Below are positions 1 through 19,300 of a stretch of DNA of 64,000 nt, piece after piece. The stretch is taken from contig NC_003075.7 of the NCBI RefSeq assembly GCF_000001735.4, positions 993,001 to 1,057,000 of the forward strand. The letters are read 5' to 3'. Source of the stretch: Arabidopsis thaliana. Taxonomy: Eukaryota > Streptophyta > Magnoliopsida > Brassicales > Brassicaceae. A program made the translations under genes and the position numbers. Under the pieces are notes generated by a model, which was given only the letters and a program-made list of their open reading frames with translations, did no database searches and had not been told where the DNA came from. Within the stretch, counting starts at the first letter, position 1, and every line of letters begins with the position of its first letter.

Positions 1-347
1 TTTTTTTGCTTGCTTTGTTTATATGTTGCTTAAGCAAGTGAAGTTTTTTGAAAACTAACTATTGGGTTTTATAGATTAATTGCGTTGAAAAAGAAGGTTA
101 ATTTTCTAATTAAATTATTTGGTTTAGTGTACATTAACTAATAAGAAAACGAGCAACTTGTAATAGTAAAACCAAACAAAACTTGAAATAAGAACAACGT
201 GTATGCACGGTAGACAATAGTGTTATTGTCCCGACGTGAGTCGCATTATAGTGTGTGGATTACCAATTCCAAAGACGGTTCTAACATTATGGATGGACAA
301 GCATATCAGTTTTAACTTTTAAAAGTTCGGATGTCTCTAACAAATAA

Positions 348-1322
348 GGGCCTGACTGGTTTAAACGCAGCGGATGCGGTTGCGGTTGCGGGAGTTTGCG
401 GAAACAGGCGGTTGCGGTTTCAAGCGTTATCAAGTGTTTTGAACGACTGGTTGAGCGTTTGATAATGAGTGCGTTTGCGGGAGTTTTATGATTGGTAAAC
501 CAGCGGGTGCGATAGTAATTAAATAAAAAATAACCAAAATAAATATAATATATTACTAGTAAAAGAAAAAAATACAATATATTATTATGATAAATTGATA
601 ATATTAGAAAAATTAAACATGCTTAATAATTAAAACCATAAATAAAACATTAAATTCAAAAATAAATAAATTTTGTAAGAAAAAGCTTAGTACTTTATGC
701 ATTTGGTACATCACCAAAAATTGCATCAAGTAGTGTAATAAACTGTAAATAACGTTGAACTCGTGGGTTTTCCGGATTGCCTCTATACATATGATAAAGT
801 TCTAACAAGAAACGGGTCATCTCGTCTGACCAAATAATTTTCTAATCGAGAAAACAAATCAAAACATGTATTCAATCAAAAAACTCAAAAAAATACAAAA
901 TAAATAAAATGACGATGCCATAAAATACTCAGAGAATTACACTAGCTAATGAATGGATGAAAGGATAGATCATACTTACGTTTGATTCTTGATTTTGATT
1001 TTGATTTTCGTTAGTTTGGGTAGATGCCATAATTGAGAGAATAGGGTTTCAATATATTGATTAGGATTTTCTGATAAGAATAAGATATATAGGGTTTGGG
1101 TGGAAGACATAATTATTTTAGTTAATTAAAAAAAAAAATTAACCTAACCGCTACCGCCCGCAACCGCAAACGCTTGCGGGAAGGAACTTTTAAAATATGG
1201 CGATTTCGAGCGGTCCAAAGCGGTATCTAACGGTTTTTATGATTGGTGTCAAACGCTAACAACTGCTACCACCCGCAAACGCAGCGTTTGCGGGTGACAG
1301 AGGGAGAACCAATCAAGCTCTA
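348..1322. mobile_element. small hAT-like/foldback DNA element with GC-rich subterminal repeats
   Basis: The two ends are inverted copies of each other: the left reads AGGGCCTGACTGGTT near 348 and the reverse complement of the right end reads AGAGCTTGATTGGTT near 1322. Just inside both ends are dense, inverted GCGGTTGCG-type repeats (about 364-424 and 450-510 on the left; 1143-1178 and 1268-1294 on the right), sharply GC-richer than the surroundings. This is typical of subterminal transposase-binding regions. I could not find a clean 8-bp target duplication, so the hAT assignment is tentative and the exact ends may be off by several bases. The element carries the small two-exon gene at 695-1030 but no recognisable transposase. 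Confidence 0.55.
695..1030 (-). CDS. two-exon 65-aa protein inside the TIR element, Myb/SANT-like segment
   Basis: Exons (minus strand): 1030-980 and 841-695. The first exon starts with ATG and encodes an Asn/Gln-rich leader (MASTQTNENQ...), ending at a perfect GTAAGT donor. The second starts after a TTAG acceptor, is in phase, and runs 48 codons to TAA. The spliced product is 65 aa. The second exon starts K-I-I-W-S-D-E-M-T-R and continues with a leucine-rich helix and an N-P-E-N-P-R-V-Q-R-Y segment. The W-S-D-E-M start resembles the first helix of Myb/SANT-like domains found in plant transposon-related proteins, but too little of a domain is present to be sure. The open frame across a good splice pair in an otherwise AT-rich, stop-rich element suggests it is, or recently was, a real gene. 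Function unknown; DNA binding would be inference. Confidence 0.5.
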
Positions 1323-2165
1323 AGACTAATCGGACCAATTTAGCAACTTGTGTGCTTCGATGTGTTGGACTGGGCTAGATTGGGCCCAAATAGCCTGTTT
1401 TAACATTCCCAAAGATCCAAACAATTCCTTCTTCTTTCTTCCGAACAATTCAATGTAGATCCGAGCGAATCTCCTAAATTACTAAAATGCACAATTGTGC
1501 TCAGCTTACCAAAAAGGCCCAAAAGACCAAAACATATTCTGATTTTTTCTCTTTAGATACAATAAAAGTAATTTATATAGATTAGAGGCCCAATAAGGTT
1601 CACGTAGGCCCAAACATATTAAAAGTAACTCAGAAGAGATCCATCAAAATTTTGATTCACACATCTGTTTAGGAATTAAAAATATTATTTGATCGGTTAT
1701 TCATTCCTTTTCATGAAATCATGCAAAAAATCAAAAATCATTTTTTTCTCTAGAAACTACGTGGCGAGAAAGCAGAGCACCAGTTGTCTTCTTGCTCTGA
1801 TTATCTCGTTGAAACCGCTTTCAAAGCAGAGCAAAAGAGACGACACCGGAGCCTCCACTGCTTTACTTTTCCTTTAAACTGTGACTGCTTTCATTTATAT
1901 AATAAAATACATACACTCTCAGAGTCACATGTACTCTCCTCTAACATAAACACGTCACTTGTAGCGAAAACAGTATCAAGAAAAAGAGAAGATCAAACAC
2001 GTCTTCTTTTCTCTCTCTCTCTTTGTCGCCTAAAATTCCAGAATCACTCTGCTTTTTACCCTTTTAATCAATGATTTTTCCTTTTAGTAGCAATCGTTGG
2101 TGATTCGAAAAACCAAACTTTTCTCGGACTAGGATTCTAGGGTTTTAGTGATCATCTGAATATTC
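1323..2165 (+). promoter_or_regulatory. SUS3 upstream region and 5' leader
   Basis: No gene is seen here. The stretch separates the TIR element from SUS3. A TATA-like TTTATATAAT lies at about 1894-1903, roughly 265 bases before the start codon, which fits a leader of about 230 bases. The leader is rich in CT runs (about 2008-2026). Short open frames at 1689-2074 have no recognisable product and fall in the promoter or leader. Confidence 0.45.
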
Positions 2166-5100
2166 ATGGCAAACCCTAAGCTCACTAGGGTTCTAAGCAC
2201 AAGGGATCGCGTGCAAGACACGCTTTCCGCTCACCGCAACGAACTCGTTGCTCTTCTCTCCAGGTTCGTCGTCAAGATCCTTATTCCCCTGTTTCTTTCT
2301 CCCGGCAAAGCTCGTTTCTTTTTAATTTAGTTTCTTATTGGTTTTGTGAAGGTATGTGGATCAGGGGAAAGGGATTCTTCAACCACATAACTTAATTGAC
2401 GAACTCGAATCTGTTATCGGAGACGATGAAACAAAGAAGAGTCTCTCTGATGGTCCTTTTGGAGAGATCCTTAAATCAGCAATGGTAAAAAAAACTTTTC
2501 CTCTTCTTCAAAATTCATCTTGAAACTAATAATAGATTGTTAATTTTGGTGTAGGAAGCTATAGTTGTACCACCTTTTGTTGCGTTAGCCGTTAGACCAA
2601 GACCTGGTGTTTGGGAATATGTTCGTGTTAATGTCTTCGAGCTAAGTGTTGAACAATTAACAGTCTCTGAGTATCTTCGTTTCAAAGAAGAACTCGTTGA
2701 TGGACCTAATAGTGACCCTTTTTGTCTTGAGCTTGATTTCGAGCCCTTTAACGCAAACGTGCCACGTCCTTCTCGTTCGTCTTCGATTGGTAATGGAGTT
2801 CAGTTTCTGAATCGTCACTTGTCTTCTGTTATGTTCCGTAACAAAGATTGCTTGGAGCCTCTGCTTGATTTCCTTAGAGTTCATAAGTACAAAGGTCATG
2901 TAAGTTTCCTATAAAACCTCTTTAGTTGCTAATTAAAGATGTTATGAAACTGCTGAAAATTGTAAGTTTTTCACTTTGTTCGCAGCCGTTGATGTTGAAT
3001 GATCGGATTCAAAGCATATCTAGGCTTCAAATCCAGCTTAGTAAAGCAGAAGATCATATCTCTAAGCTTTCACAAGAAACTCCGTTCTCGGAATTCGAAT
3101 ACGCGTTGCAAGGAATGGGTTTTGAGAAAGGATGGGGAGATACCGCAGGGAGAGTTCTTGAAATGATGCATCTTCTCTCTGATATTCTTCAAGCTCCTGA
3201 TCCTTCGTCCTTGGAGAAGTTTCTTGGGATGGTACCAATGGTTTTCAACGTTGTGATCTTATCTCCACATGGATATTTCGGGCAAGCCAATGTTTTAGGC
3301 TTACCTGACACTGGTGGACAAGTATCTCCCTAAACCCCTACGTTTAATTTGTCTTTCGGATTTCGATTATCATTTAAAAGTTCTTCGATGTCTCAGGTTG
3401 TCTATATTCTTGACCAAGTCCGTGCCCTTGAGACTGAAATGCTGTTGAGAATAAAGAGACAGGGGTTGGATATATCACCTAGTATTCTTATTGTAAGCAT
3501 GTTTTGGTCATTGCAGGTTCTTAATGACTAATATCAATATCTGAAACTGTGTTTATAGACTACAACTTTTTTCTTCCTTGTTTTCCAAGGTAACTAGGTT
3601 GATACCGGATGCTAAAGGAACTACGTGTAACCAGCGGTTAGAGAGAGTCAGCGGAACAGAGCATACTCATATTCTCCGGGTTCCTTTTAGGTCTGAGAAA
3701 GGAATCCTCCGTAAGTGGATTTCAAGATTCGACGTATGGCCTTATCTAGAGAACTATGCTCAGGATGCAGCAAGCGAGATTGTCGGTGAATTGCAAGGCG
3801 TACCGGACTTTATCATCGGTAACTATAGTGACGGAAACCTTGTTGCATCGTTAATGGCACATAGAATGGGTGTTACACAAGTAAGAGTTTCATGTTTTTC
3901 AGATGTTGTTGTATGTTGTGTTTGCTTATGGAACATCTCATATTTGGATTTTTTGAATCTTTGATATGAACAGTGTACTATTGCACATGCTTTGGAGAAA
4001 ACCAAGTATCCAGATTCAGACATTTACTGGAAAGACTTCGACAACAAGTATCATTTCTCTTGTCAATTCACAGCTGATCTTATCGCAATGAACAACGCAG
4101 ATTTCATCATCACAAGCACTTACCAAGAAATCGCAGGAACGTACGTGACTTGTTATATCAAAATTTTCAGGTTCTTATACGCAATACTAATATTATTTGC
4201 TCAGGAAGAACACCGTCGGTCAATATGAAAGCCACGGGGCTTTTACGCTCCCGGGACTATATAGAGTAGTACACGGCATCGATGTGTTTGATCCGAAGTT
4301 CAACATAGTCTCGCCCGGTGCAGACATGACCATATATTTCCCGTATTCCGAAGAAACTAGGAGACTTACAGCTTTACATGGTTCAATAGAGGAAATGCTC
4401 TATAGCCCTGACCAGACTGATGAGCATGTGTAAGTTATTGGCATTCTGTTATTCAATATGGTTCACTTCGGTTCTTAATTGGTTTTGGGAATTCATAACC
4501 AGGAAACCAAATACTTTCCGGTTTGGTTTGGCAACATTTCAGTTTATTTTTTGGGTTGGGTTATATTTTGCAGCGGTACACTGAGTGATCGATCAAAGCC
4601 AATACTCTTCTCTATGGCGAGGCTCGACAAAGTGAAGAACATCTCCGGTTTAGTTGAGATGTATAGTAAGAACACAAAGTTGAGGGAGCTGGTTAATCTG
4701 GTTGTAATAGCTGGTAACATTGATGTGAACAAGTCCAAAGATAGAGAAGAAATCGTAGAGATTGAGAAAATGCATAACCTTATGAAGAATTACAAGCTTG
4801 ATGGACAGTTTCGTTGGATAACTGCTCAGACTAACCGAGCTCGAAATGGTGAGCTTTACCGCTACATCGCGGATACAAGAGGTGCTTTTGCTCAGGTAAT
4901 TGGAATTCAATTTTTTGGTTTGGTTATTTCGTTTTTTTGATTCGGTTCGATTCGGTTTGGATAACTTAGGAACTTAATCTAAACATTGATTTGTTCATAT
5001 AAAATTAAGCTAATATAATGTCATTATGTAGTTAAAAGATATGAGTGTTTTATATTTTAGTCTGTTAGGCTATATATATAGCTATGAAAAGAATGATTAA

Positions 5101-5719
5101 TATTTAAAGTGACATTTCTTGTATGATATATTTAGCCTGCGTTCTACGAGGCTTTTGGACTTACGGTAGTGGAAGCGATGACTTGCGGGCTCCCGACTTT
5201 TGCCACTTGTCACGGTGGTCCAGCAGAGATCATCGAGCACGGGCTCTCGGGTTTCCACATCGATCCATACCATCCTGAGCAAGCGGGTAACATAATGGCT
5301 GATTTCTTTGAACGTTGTAAGGAAGATCCAAACCATTGGAAGAAAGTATCAGACGCTGGTCTCCAAAGGATATACGAAAGGTAACAAAAAAAACCTAAGA
5401 CAAAACGGTTGATTGTTTCTTAGTTAATCATGTTTAATTTAAACTTGCTATGGTTTGTGTAGGTACACATGGAAGATATACTCGGAGAGATTGATGACAC
5501 TAGCTGGTGTGTATGGTTTCTGGAAATACGTATCGAAATTGGAGCGTCGTGAGACTCGGCGATATCTTGAAATGTTCTACATTCTCAAATTCCGCGACTT
5601 GGTCACAATTCACAAACACTTTCTTCTTCTTCCATATAAGATCTCAAGGATCTCATTTAACTTATGATTTGTTCTATTTGTTTCAGGTGAAAACTGTTCC
5701 TTCAACCGCCGATGACTGA
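2166..5719 (+). CDS. SUS3: sucrose synthase 3
   Basis: Twelve coding exons: 2166-2263, 2352-2484, 2555-2899, 2986-3321, 3397-3492, 3590-3880, 3974-4140, 4205-4429, 4574-4895, 5136-5380, 5463-5601, 5687-5719; they sum to 809 codons plus stop, the family length. The enzyme reversibly cleaves sucrose with UDP to UDP-glucose and fructose in the cytosol. The N-terminal regulatory part starts [15 protein letters not shown]; Ser11 lies where sucrose synthases carry a conserved phosphoserine. The GT4 catalytic half is plain: D-T-G-G-Q across the exon 4/5 junction, the R-x-D-x-V-K-N-I-S-G nucleotide-binding segment in exon 9, and the E-x7-E region ([10 protein letters not shown]) in exon 10. The start is the first ATG after the leader and fits the family N terminus. 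The identification as SUS3 (At4g02280) rests on length, ending (TADD) and neighbours. A polyadenylation-like AATAAA is near 5930. Confidence 0.96.
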
Positions 5720-6899
5720 CCCGGTTCAGCGTTGGATGAAGTGTTGGACTGTAAAAAAGAATAAATGATGAGTAACTTTGGCTATGTACCCTATGTTGTG
5801 TGTATGTATGAAAGGAAGAATTTGTTCCATCTTCCATGGAGTAATTACGAATTTGGTGGTACTTTTGTGTTGTCTCATGTGTGTCTGACTGACATGTTGA
5901 AGATTATTCACGTGAAGTTTGTAGCTTATAATAAAAAGTCTTCAATGGAACATTTCATTTCACATCTAATTCGTTTCAAAGTATATTTCAACATTATCTA
6001 TTTATTCTAGTTATGAGGTCTAGTTATACTGTTCACAATCTAGCTCGATTTCGCTCCGAATATAAATTTTCTAAATAACTAGAGATATGCATCACCATTT
6101 CTCAATTCTAACCAAATTAATTGAATTGTACTAAACATTAGATTATGAAACATAGTATTTTTTATGTATGATTATTATAGCTAACAAATTTAAATACATA
6201 GTAATTGTACTATATAGCTGTCTCTAATAGTTTTTTTGATAACTGGTCGTCAAATAATGTTTGTTTAACTTCTGATTATAAATATTAAAAGCTAAAAGAA
6301 ACTCTTAAGAATAATATTTCTTATAACAGTGGGAGAGTAACAAACAAATTACAGTTTTCAGTTGTAAGTTTACAACATTCTCTTGAGCAAAAGAGGAGTT
6401 GTGAATATAAAAATGCTGGTTAAAGATTTGACTGGATTTAACTAAAACATAAAGCGAAAACGAGACATTATGGGTCTTAATTTTTTTTTTAAGATTTCTT
6501 TTCACATTTATTGATGAATATCGAGATACACAATTGATGCGTGAGTAATAATAATAATAACAGCGAAATTGAAATAATGTATAAAAATATAAATAAAAAT
6601 AAAAACCTGACAGAAGAGAAGAGAGACAAAAGCAGCTTTAATTGACCAATGAATCAAATCCAGAAAGGACACTTCTCTCTCTCTCTGGTCAATTGCTCGC
6701 TTCCCGTGTCGTGGAAAATGATTCTTCCTATGCAATCATCATTCTTTTTCTTTTTTTTTCTCTATTTATTTCTATGTTTTATTATTCTCTTCATATAAAT
6801 TTCTTGACCGGTGAAAGAAATTTATTCTACATTTTCTCGTCATAAAATACATTTACACAGAATATATTTATGAGAAGGTATGTGAAACCTAAAATCTTT

Positions 6900-8560
6900 G
6901 TCAGACGTATTACAATAATATTAGATTTTAACCCGCGGTATACCGCAGGACGATTTTAAAAGTAATATATATTAAATTTGCAATTTTTATTTTTTAAAAA
7001 TATTTATATTTTACAGTTTATAATTGTTATTAAGTAACGCTATACCACGAATCCATGAGACAATTGTTAAAAAACTGAAGTTGTAACCCCTATTAAAACA
7101 GCAGCATAATAATAATTTAAAATTTTATAAATATTGATTCAAATACATCCACCATATAACCCAATTCCAAAATAAAACCTGTTCTATAATTTATTTACCC
7201 GTCCTGTGATTTGTTTTTTAAAGTAGTAATTTTTAAAATTTAAGAATTCTTTTTTATATATAAAAGTTTTGCAAATTGTATCATTCTCTCATACATTTAT
7301 ATTTTATAATTTAATTTTATATATAGTAACATTATACATACCACATAACATTTTTGGTTTTATATAATCTTTTCTAAATTAGGATGATTTGATATGTTTA
7401 ATATTAGTGATCTTAAAAAATAATAAATTAAAGATTTAACCTGTATTGAAACAGTGGATTAATTATATTTTACTTTTTTATTAATGTTGATTCAAAAACC
7501 CGTCATTCCAAATCCGTCTTGCCAAAAAGCCATTTATTTTATTAATATTAATTTTACTTATGATATGACTCTGAATTATAATTTAAATATTTTAGCTAAT
7601 AACATAGGAGTACACCATATTTATTTAATAGGGGAATGTACCATATGACCCGAATGCACTTTTACCCAAATCCACCAAAAAAGTGTTGCAAAAATACTAT
7701 AGAGATAAGAAATGATAGTCGGTTTTGATAGGTATAAGATTAGCAAATATATTAGTTAGCTTAAATTAGTTAAATAATACAAATTGAAAAGGAATACTAC
7801 ACTTTATTCGAATATAATATCAAAACTTATATAACACAGAGATTTGATAATTTTTTAATTGTTGAATACTTTTTTTGTGCTAATTTTTATGTGATTAAGA
7901 TTTAATTGATTTTGTATATAAAATATTAAATTGTTTTACGAACTTATTTGTTTATAATTGGTAACAGATAGATATTTGAGTATTCAGTATATTTTGCTTC
8001 AGTTTAGGAAATTTTTGATGACCCGTCTTTAGATCCAATAAGCCCTATAATCTAGATATTAACCTGTAGTATACCGCAGGTAGGCTTATATTTTAGTTAA
8101 ACTAAAAACTTATTGTAAAGATGATTTAAAAATATATGATATTATTTTATTTGATTTTAAATGTATAGTAAACTGTGAGTTGTATATGTTTTATTGATAT
8201 TATCTATATTGTTTAGTGTTTAAGATTATACACTTGTACTTTGATTGTTAATTTAAGAGTTTCACCTGTAGTAGACCATCTTGTATTAATATCGATCTAA
8301 ACCCGTCAATTCTAGGATTTTCTAGCTTGTATTAAAAATTGAATCACATCATACACATAAAAAAATCTAATATGTTATTAATTATTATAGTATATAAGAT
8401 TATAAATTTTCAATATAATATGTATGAAATTAAATATAAATATTTCAAATTATGACCCGTTACTCAGTAGAAAGTTTTCTTAAATCTATTTTTCACCCGG
8501 TATAATATTTTTTCATGTATTGAACAGTTTATATTCGTTTTTAAAAATTCTAATTGTTGC
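6900..8560. repeat. degenerate Helitron-like AT-rich repeat tract
   Basis: Several diverged copies of an AT-rich unit share the phrase (a)acccgcggtataccgcagg followed by ttttaaaa or ttatatttt. Clear copies are at about 6930 and 8060, weaker ones at about 7435, 8257 and 8495. Similar phrases occur in PME39 intron 2 and near 18240. I infer old non-autonomous Helitron-type sequence; no TC start or CTRR hairpin end was identified. Confidence 0.35.
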
Positions 8561-8675
8561 ATATGCGAAAAAACTCTAATTATTTTTTTATAATGATGAT
8601 ATTATTTTTTTGTAAAAATAGAATCATATAAAGATGAGAAGTGAATTATAATAATTAATAAAAAATTAATATGAT

Positions 8676-8875
8676 AATTTAGATATCAAATCTAATTTGT
8701 TGATTTTAATTGGTTACTTTTTTGCAAATTAATAATGTATTTCATTTTTCTAATTAAATCAAATTAATTAAAATTTAGATATCAAATCTTATATGTTGAT
8801 TTTGATTGGTTATTATTTTTGAAAATTAATAATGTATTTCGTTTTTAAATTAAATTTAATTAATTAAATTAGTAT
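8676..8875. repeat. tandem duplication, about 96-bp unit
   Basis: The phrase agatatcaaatct followed by ttgttgatttt.attggtta, then aattaataatgtatttc, occurs at 8681 and again at 8777 with few differences. It is a direct two-copy repeat in AT-rich DNA, with no coding potential. Confidence 0.6.
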
Positions 8876-9653
8876 TTGACTTTTTAATCTTTAAAGAGAT
8901 AAATTAATTTACTCTTTAAAATTTTATTTCTAATAGCATACCTATGTAATTACTTACAAAAATTAAGGTTATATTTAAAATGTACTTCCCAAATAATATA
9001 GTAGGATTTCTTTAGTTGAAACTTTTATTCTCATAGTCACCTTTGTTAATACTACATTTTAGAATCTCGATGTTTCAACTTGGTGAGATTGTTTAATGAA
9101 ACCAATAATCCCGGAACTCGATATTCCACTTGACTTGTTAAATTAAATTGTTGCAAATCTTCTATACGCTACATCATTTATTTTGCTTTATTCTATGTCA
9201 ATTCTCCTACTTTTTTTGTAAGTTTGTTTTAAGAGATCAACACACAAATGTTAAAGAGTATTTTACCTATTATTAACATATTTACAATGTTGTAAGGTTT
9301 TCAACACTCCAAGAAAGTGGGAACCAATCAAGAAATCCCAAAATCATCACTCGTGTATTATAACGCTAAACAGCTGGAGATTCTATCCACTCTCCCAAAA
9401 ATATGAAAAATCATATAAACATATCAAAAATTAACGACATGGATATAGTAATTAATAGGATGATAACATTAATAACCACAATAAGATTACACTTGACGTT
9501 ATATTATAACGAACCAAATAAACCATCCCTCGGACCAATGTCCACTTGTGATCCGATTTTCGGTCCACTACATTACTAACAAATAAAAGTAAAAACAAAG
9601 ATAAAACTTCCTTCATTTTTATTTTTACTTAAACTAACACACTCGTTACTAAA

Positions 9654-16365
<6,712 letters not shown>

Positions 16366-19300
16366 TTAGAAACCAAGACTAAAAGGGATGCCAGTTGAAT
16401 TTAGCCATGTGCTACCGTCGATAAATGGACCGACTGTGAATTGGGTAGCCTCCGTTTGGTTTTCGATGCGTCTAAAACCAGGCCATGTGACTCGCTTTGC
16501 CATGTTTGCCCCAGGCCCTTCATTCATATACTCTCCATAATATAAAGTTTCAAGTGCAAAATCTTTTTTCCCCTCCAACCATCCAGCGGGATGTATAAGA
16601 TCATCAATAAATGATTTTATGATAACCGTCCTAGAATATTTTCTCCATGGTCGACCTAAGTACGCCTTGAAGTTTTCTTTCACAGGGATCAAATCAGGTG
16701 CGGCCAAGATTCTACAATTAAGTATAGATATACCCGTGGGCTGGTCCGACTGATTGCGGCTTTGAGCGGTGAATGCAATTTTATGTCCAGGATTAGGTTT
16801 ACGAGCATAAAGACTACTATTCTGGAACACAACAGCCGCATTGCCGAATATGAAATCGATTGTACCATATATATCGCATTCTCGATAAAATTGTTTGGCT
16901 GAATGAACATAAAGGGTGTCTTGGTAACCATCGAACTCACAACGGTAAAAGGCAGAGTGATCAGAGCCGCTTCGAAAGGCCACAGCCTGTGCTTTGGCCG
17001 GTCCTGCAGAATTCACGAATGATATGTCCTTTGCTATGTAGCCTTTACCTTTCACGCCTGCATAAACAATTATGTCATAATTAATACTTTTAGGAAGGTA
17101 GAAAAAAAACACAGAAGAAATGTATGAAAATATATTTGATGTGGATAAATCTTTAGGGTGGATTTGTGTAGATAAAAACAGAAAATGGATTTTTATTTGG
17201 GCTCAAGATGTAATTTGGTCTAAGCCCATCTTTAGATGAGTATATATATCATGTTCTAACAAGCAATTTCTAAAAATGTGTATTATATTTGGATTGAACA
17301 ACATGGTCTATTTACATATGCACTTTTATCAAATATATATTCAAGTTGGAATTTCTTTACAATGAATTAATTCTTATCAATTAATTAATATTCCTCACTA
17401 CTAATATTTCTTTATCTAATATATCTCCATCGATTCTAATTACTTAAAAAAAAAAATTAGGACATTATTAATATTATACTTTTTTAAAGGTTAAATATTA
17501 TAATTATTTAAAGTTTATTAAACTTTTAGAAAATTTGACGGAAAAACGTTTAGAATATTTATAATATGTGAAATCTATACAAATTAAATAATATACAAAT
17601 TAAATAACCATTTTAAAAAAATTGATTTGAATTAATAATCTTTTAAGAAAAGTATTGTTAAAAAAAAGTATAACAAAATAATGTTTAGTTTCACCGAATG
17701 GGGTTAGATGGTTAGACGGATTTAGAATATTAATAACATGTGAACTTTATAACAATTAAATAACCATTTGATAGAAAACTTTTAAATTGATTTGAATTAT
17801 ATATCTTTTAAATTAAAGTATTATTAAGAATAAATAACAAAATAATGTTTAATTTCACTGAACGGGGTTAGATGGTATGACGGGTTTGAGTCGATAGTAA
17901 TATTAGATGTTATACTATAGGTGAAATCATAAATATAACAATAAAATAATAATTCTATTATCTAAAACACCAAACAAAACAGAAAATATTAACAAAACAA
18001 ATATAATTAAATTTTAAGTTAATTTAGTTATAATTTACATTTTAACTTAATGAACTATATGTTATTGTTGCTATAGTTTTAACTAGTAAAAATCAAACAT
18101 ATTAATTGTACACTAAATAATATAGAAATAGATATAAGTGTTGTACATTTAAAAAATACAAAACATTAAACCATATATATTTTTAATCTATTAAACAAAT
18201 TAAATTTTTATTTTTTTAATAAATATAATCCCAAAATGTATAGCGGGTTAAAATCTACTATCTTTATAAAACTAAATGAAACTAAAACATAGTATTTCTT
18301 TCATTTTTCCGACAATTTATTTCTTCAAGAACTAATAAATTTTAGAGTTCCATTAGATTAAATAATTTATAAGACCCAATCAAATCCATGCTATAGACCG
18401 GATTCATCTCTCCTCGTTACGACAAATGGCCTTATATAGTTTCTTAAGACATGATTGAGATTTAAGATTAGCTAAGTAAATCATGTTTAGCACTACAAAA
18501 CCAAGGGATTCAGAGACAAACCTACGGTAGGAGTTTGAAATGTTGACCATCCATCAATGCGGCTGCGGTTTGCTTTTATGACTGTTTTTCCGATACCATC
18601 TCCGATAAACATTATCATTGTCTTCTTCTTAGGTAATTCGACGTTCTCAAAATATTCCCCACCTTTTATATAGATAATAAATCTACCCAAAAAAAAAATA
18701 TTATGTGCATATTAGATTTATAAATAATGGTACTGGACATATACGGAATATCGCGAAAGTATTGAGAATTCTTCTGCAGAATTACTAATAAAATCACATG
18801 CATACGGAATAGAATGACGAAATTAATAATCCAACAAAGTGAATAAACAATATATGATCGGTCAAAATTGTGATATTCAACATAACTATATGATCTTAAT
18901 TTAATGTAGTCAAGTATCAACAAAAAATATATAAAAGTAAATAAATGAACAAAATTGTGATATTCAACATAACTATATGATCTTAATTTAATGTAGTCAA
19001 GTATCAACAAAAAATATATAAAAGTAAATTAAATGAACAAAATTGTGCTATTCAACATAACTATATGATCTTAATTTAATGTAGTCAAGTATCAACAAAA
19101 ACTATATATATATATATATATATAAGTAAATTAAATGAACAAAATTGTTATATTCAACATATACTATATGATCGGTAAATATTGTTAAATCATATCAACA
19201 TCACTAGGTATTACCATCTTTGTAATTAGTTTTTTTCAAATGTTAACGTTGATACTTGACTACATTAAATTAAGATTTATGTACGTACCTAGTTTCGCTC

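Larger units (their letters stand above)
5720..9653. other. AT-rich intergenic region with degenerate repeats, no gene seen
   Basis: The first 200 bases are the SUS3 3' UTR. I see no coding exon. The stretch from about 6900 to 8900 is very AT-rich and contains recurring motifs of the form cccgcggtataccgcagg (near 6932, 8063 and, more degraded, 8260) that resemble the GC-rich islands of Brassicaceae Helitron-type repeats. A direct duplication of about 96 bases lies at 8680-8870. A short CT-rich block is at 6673-6690. Confidence 0.5.
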
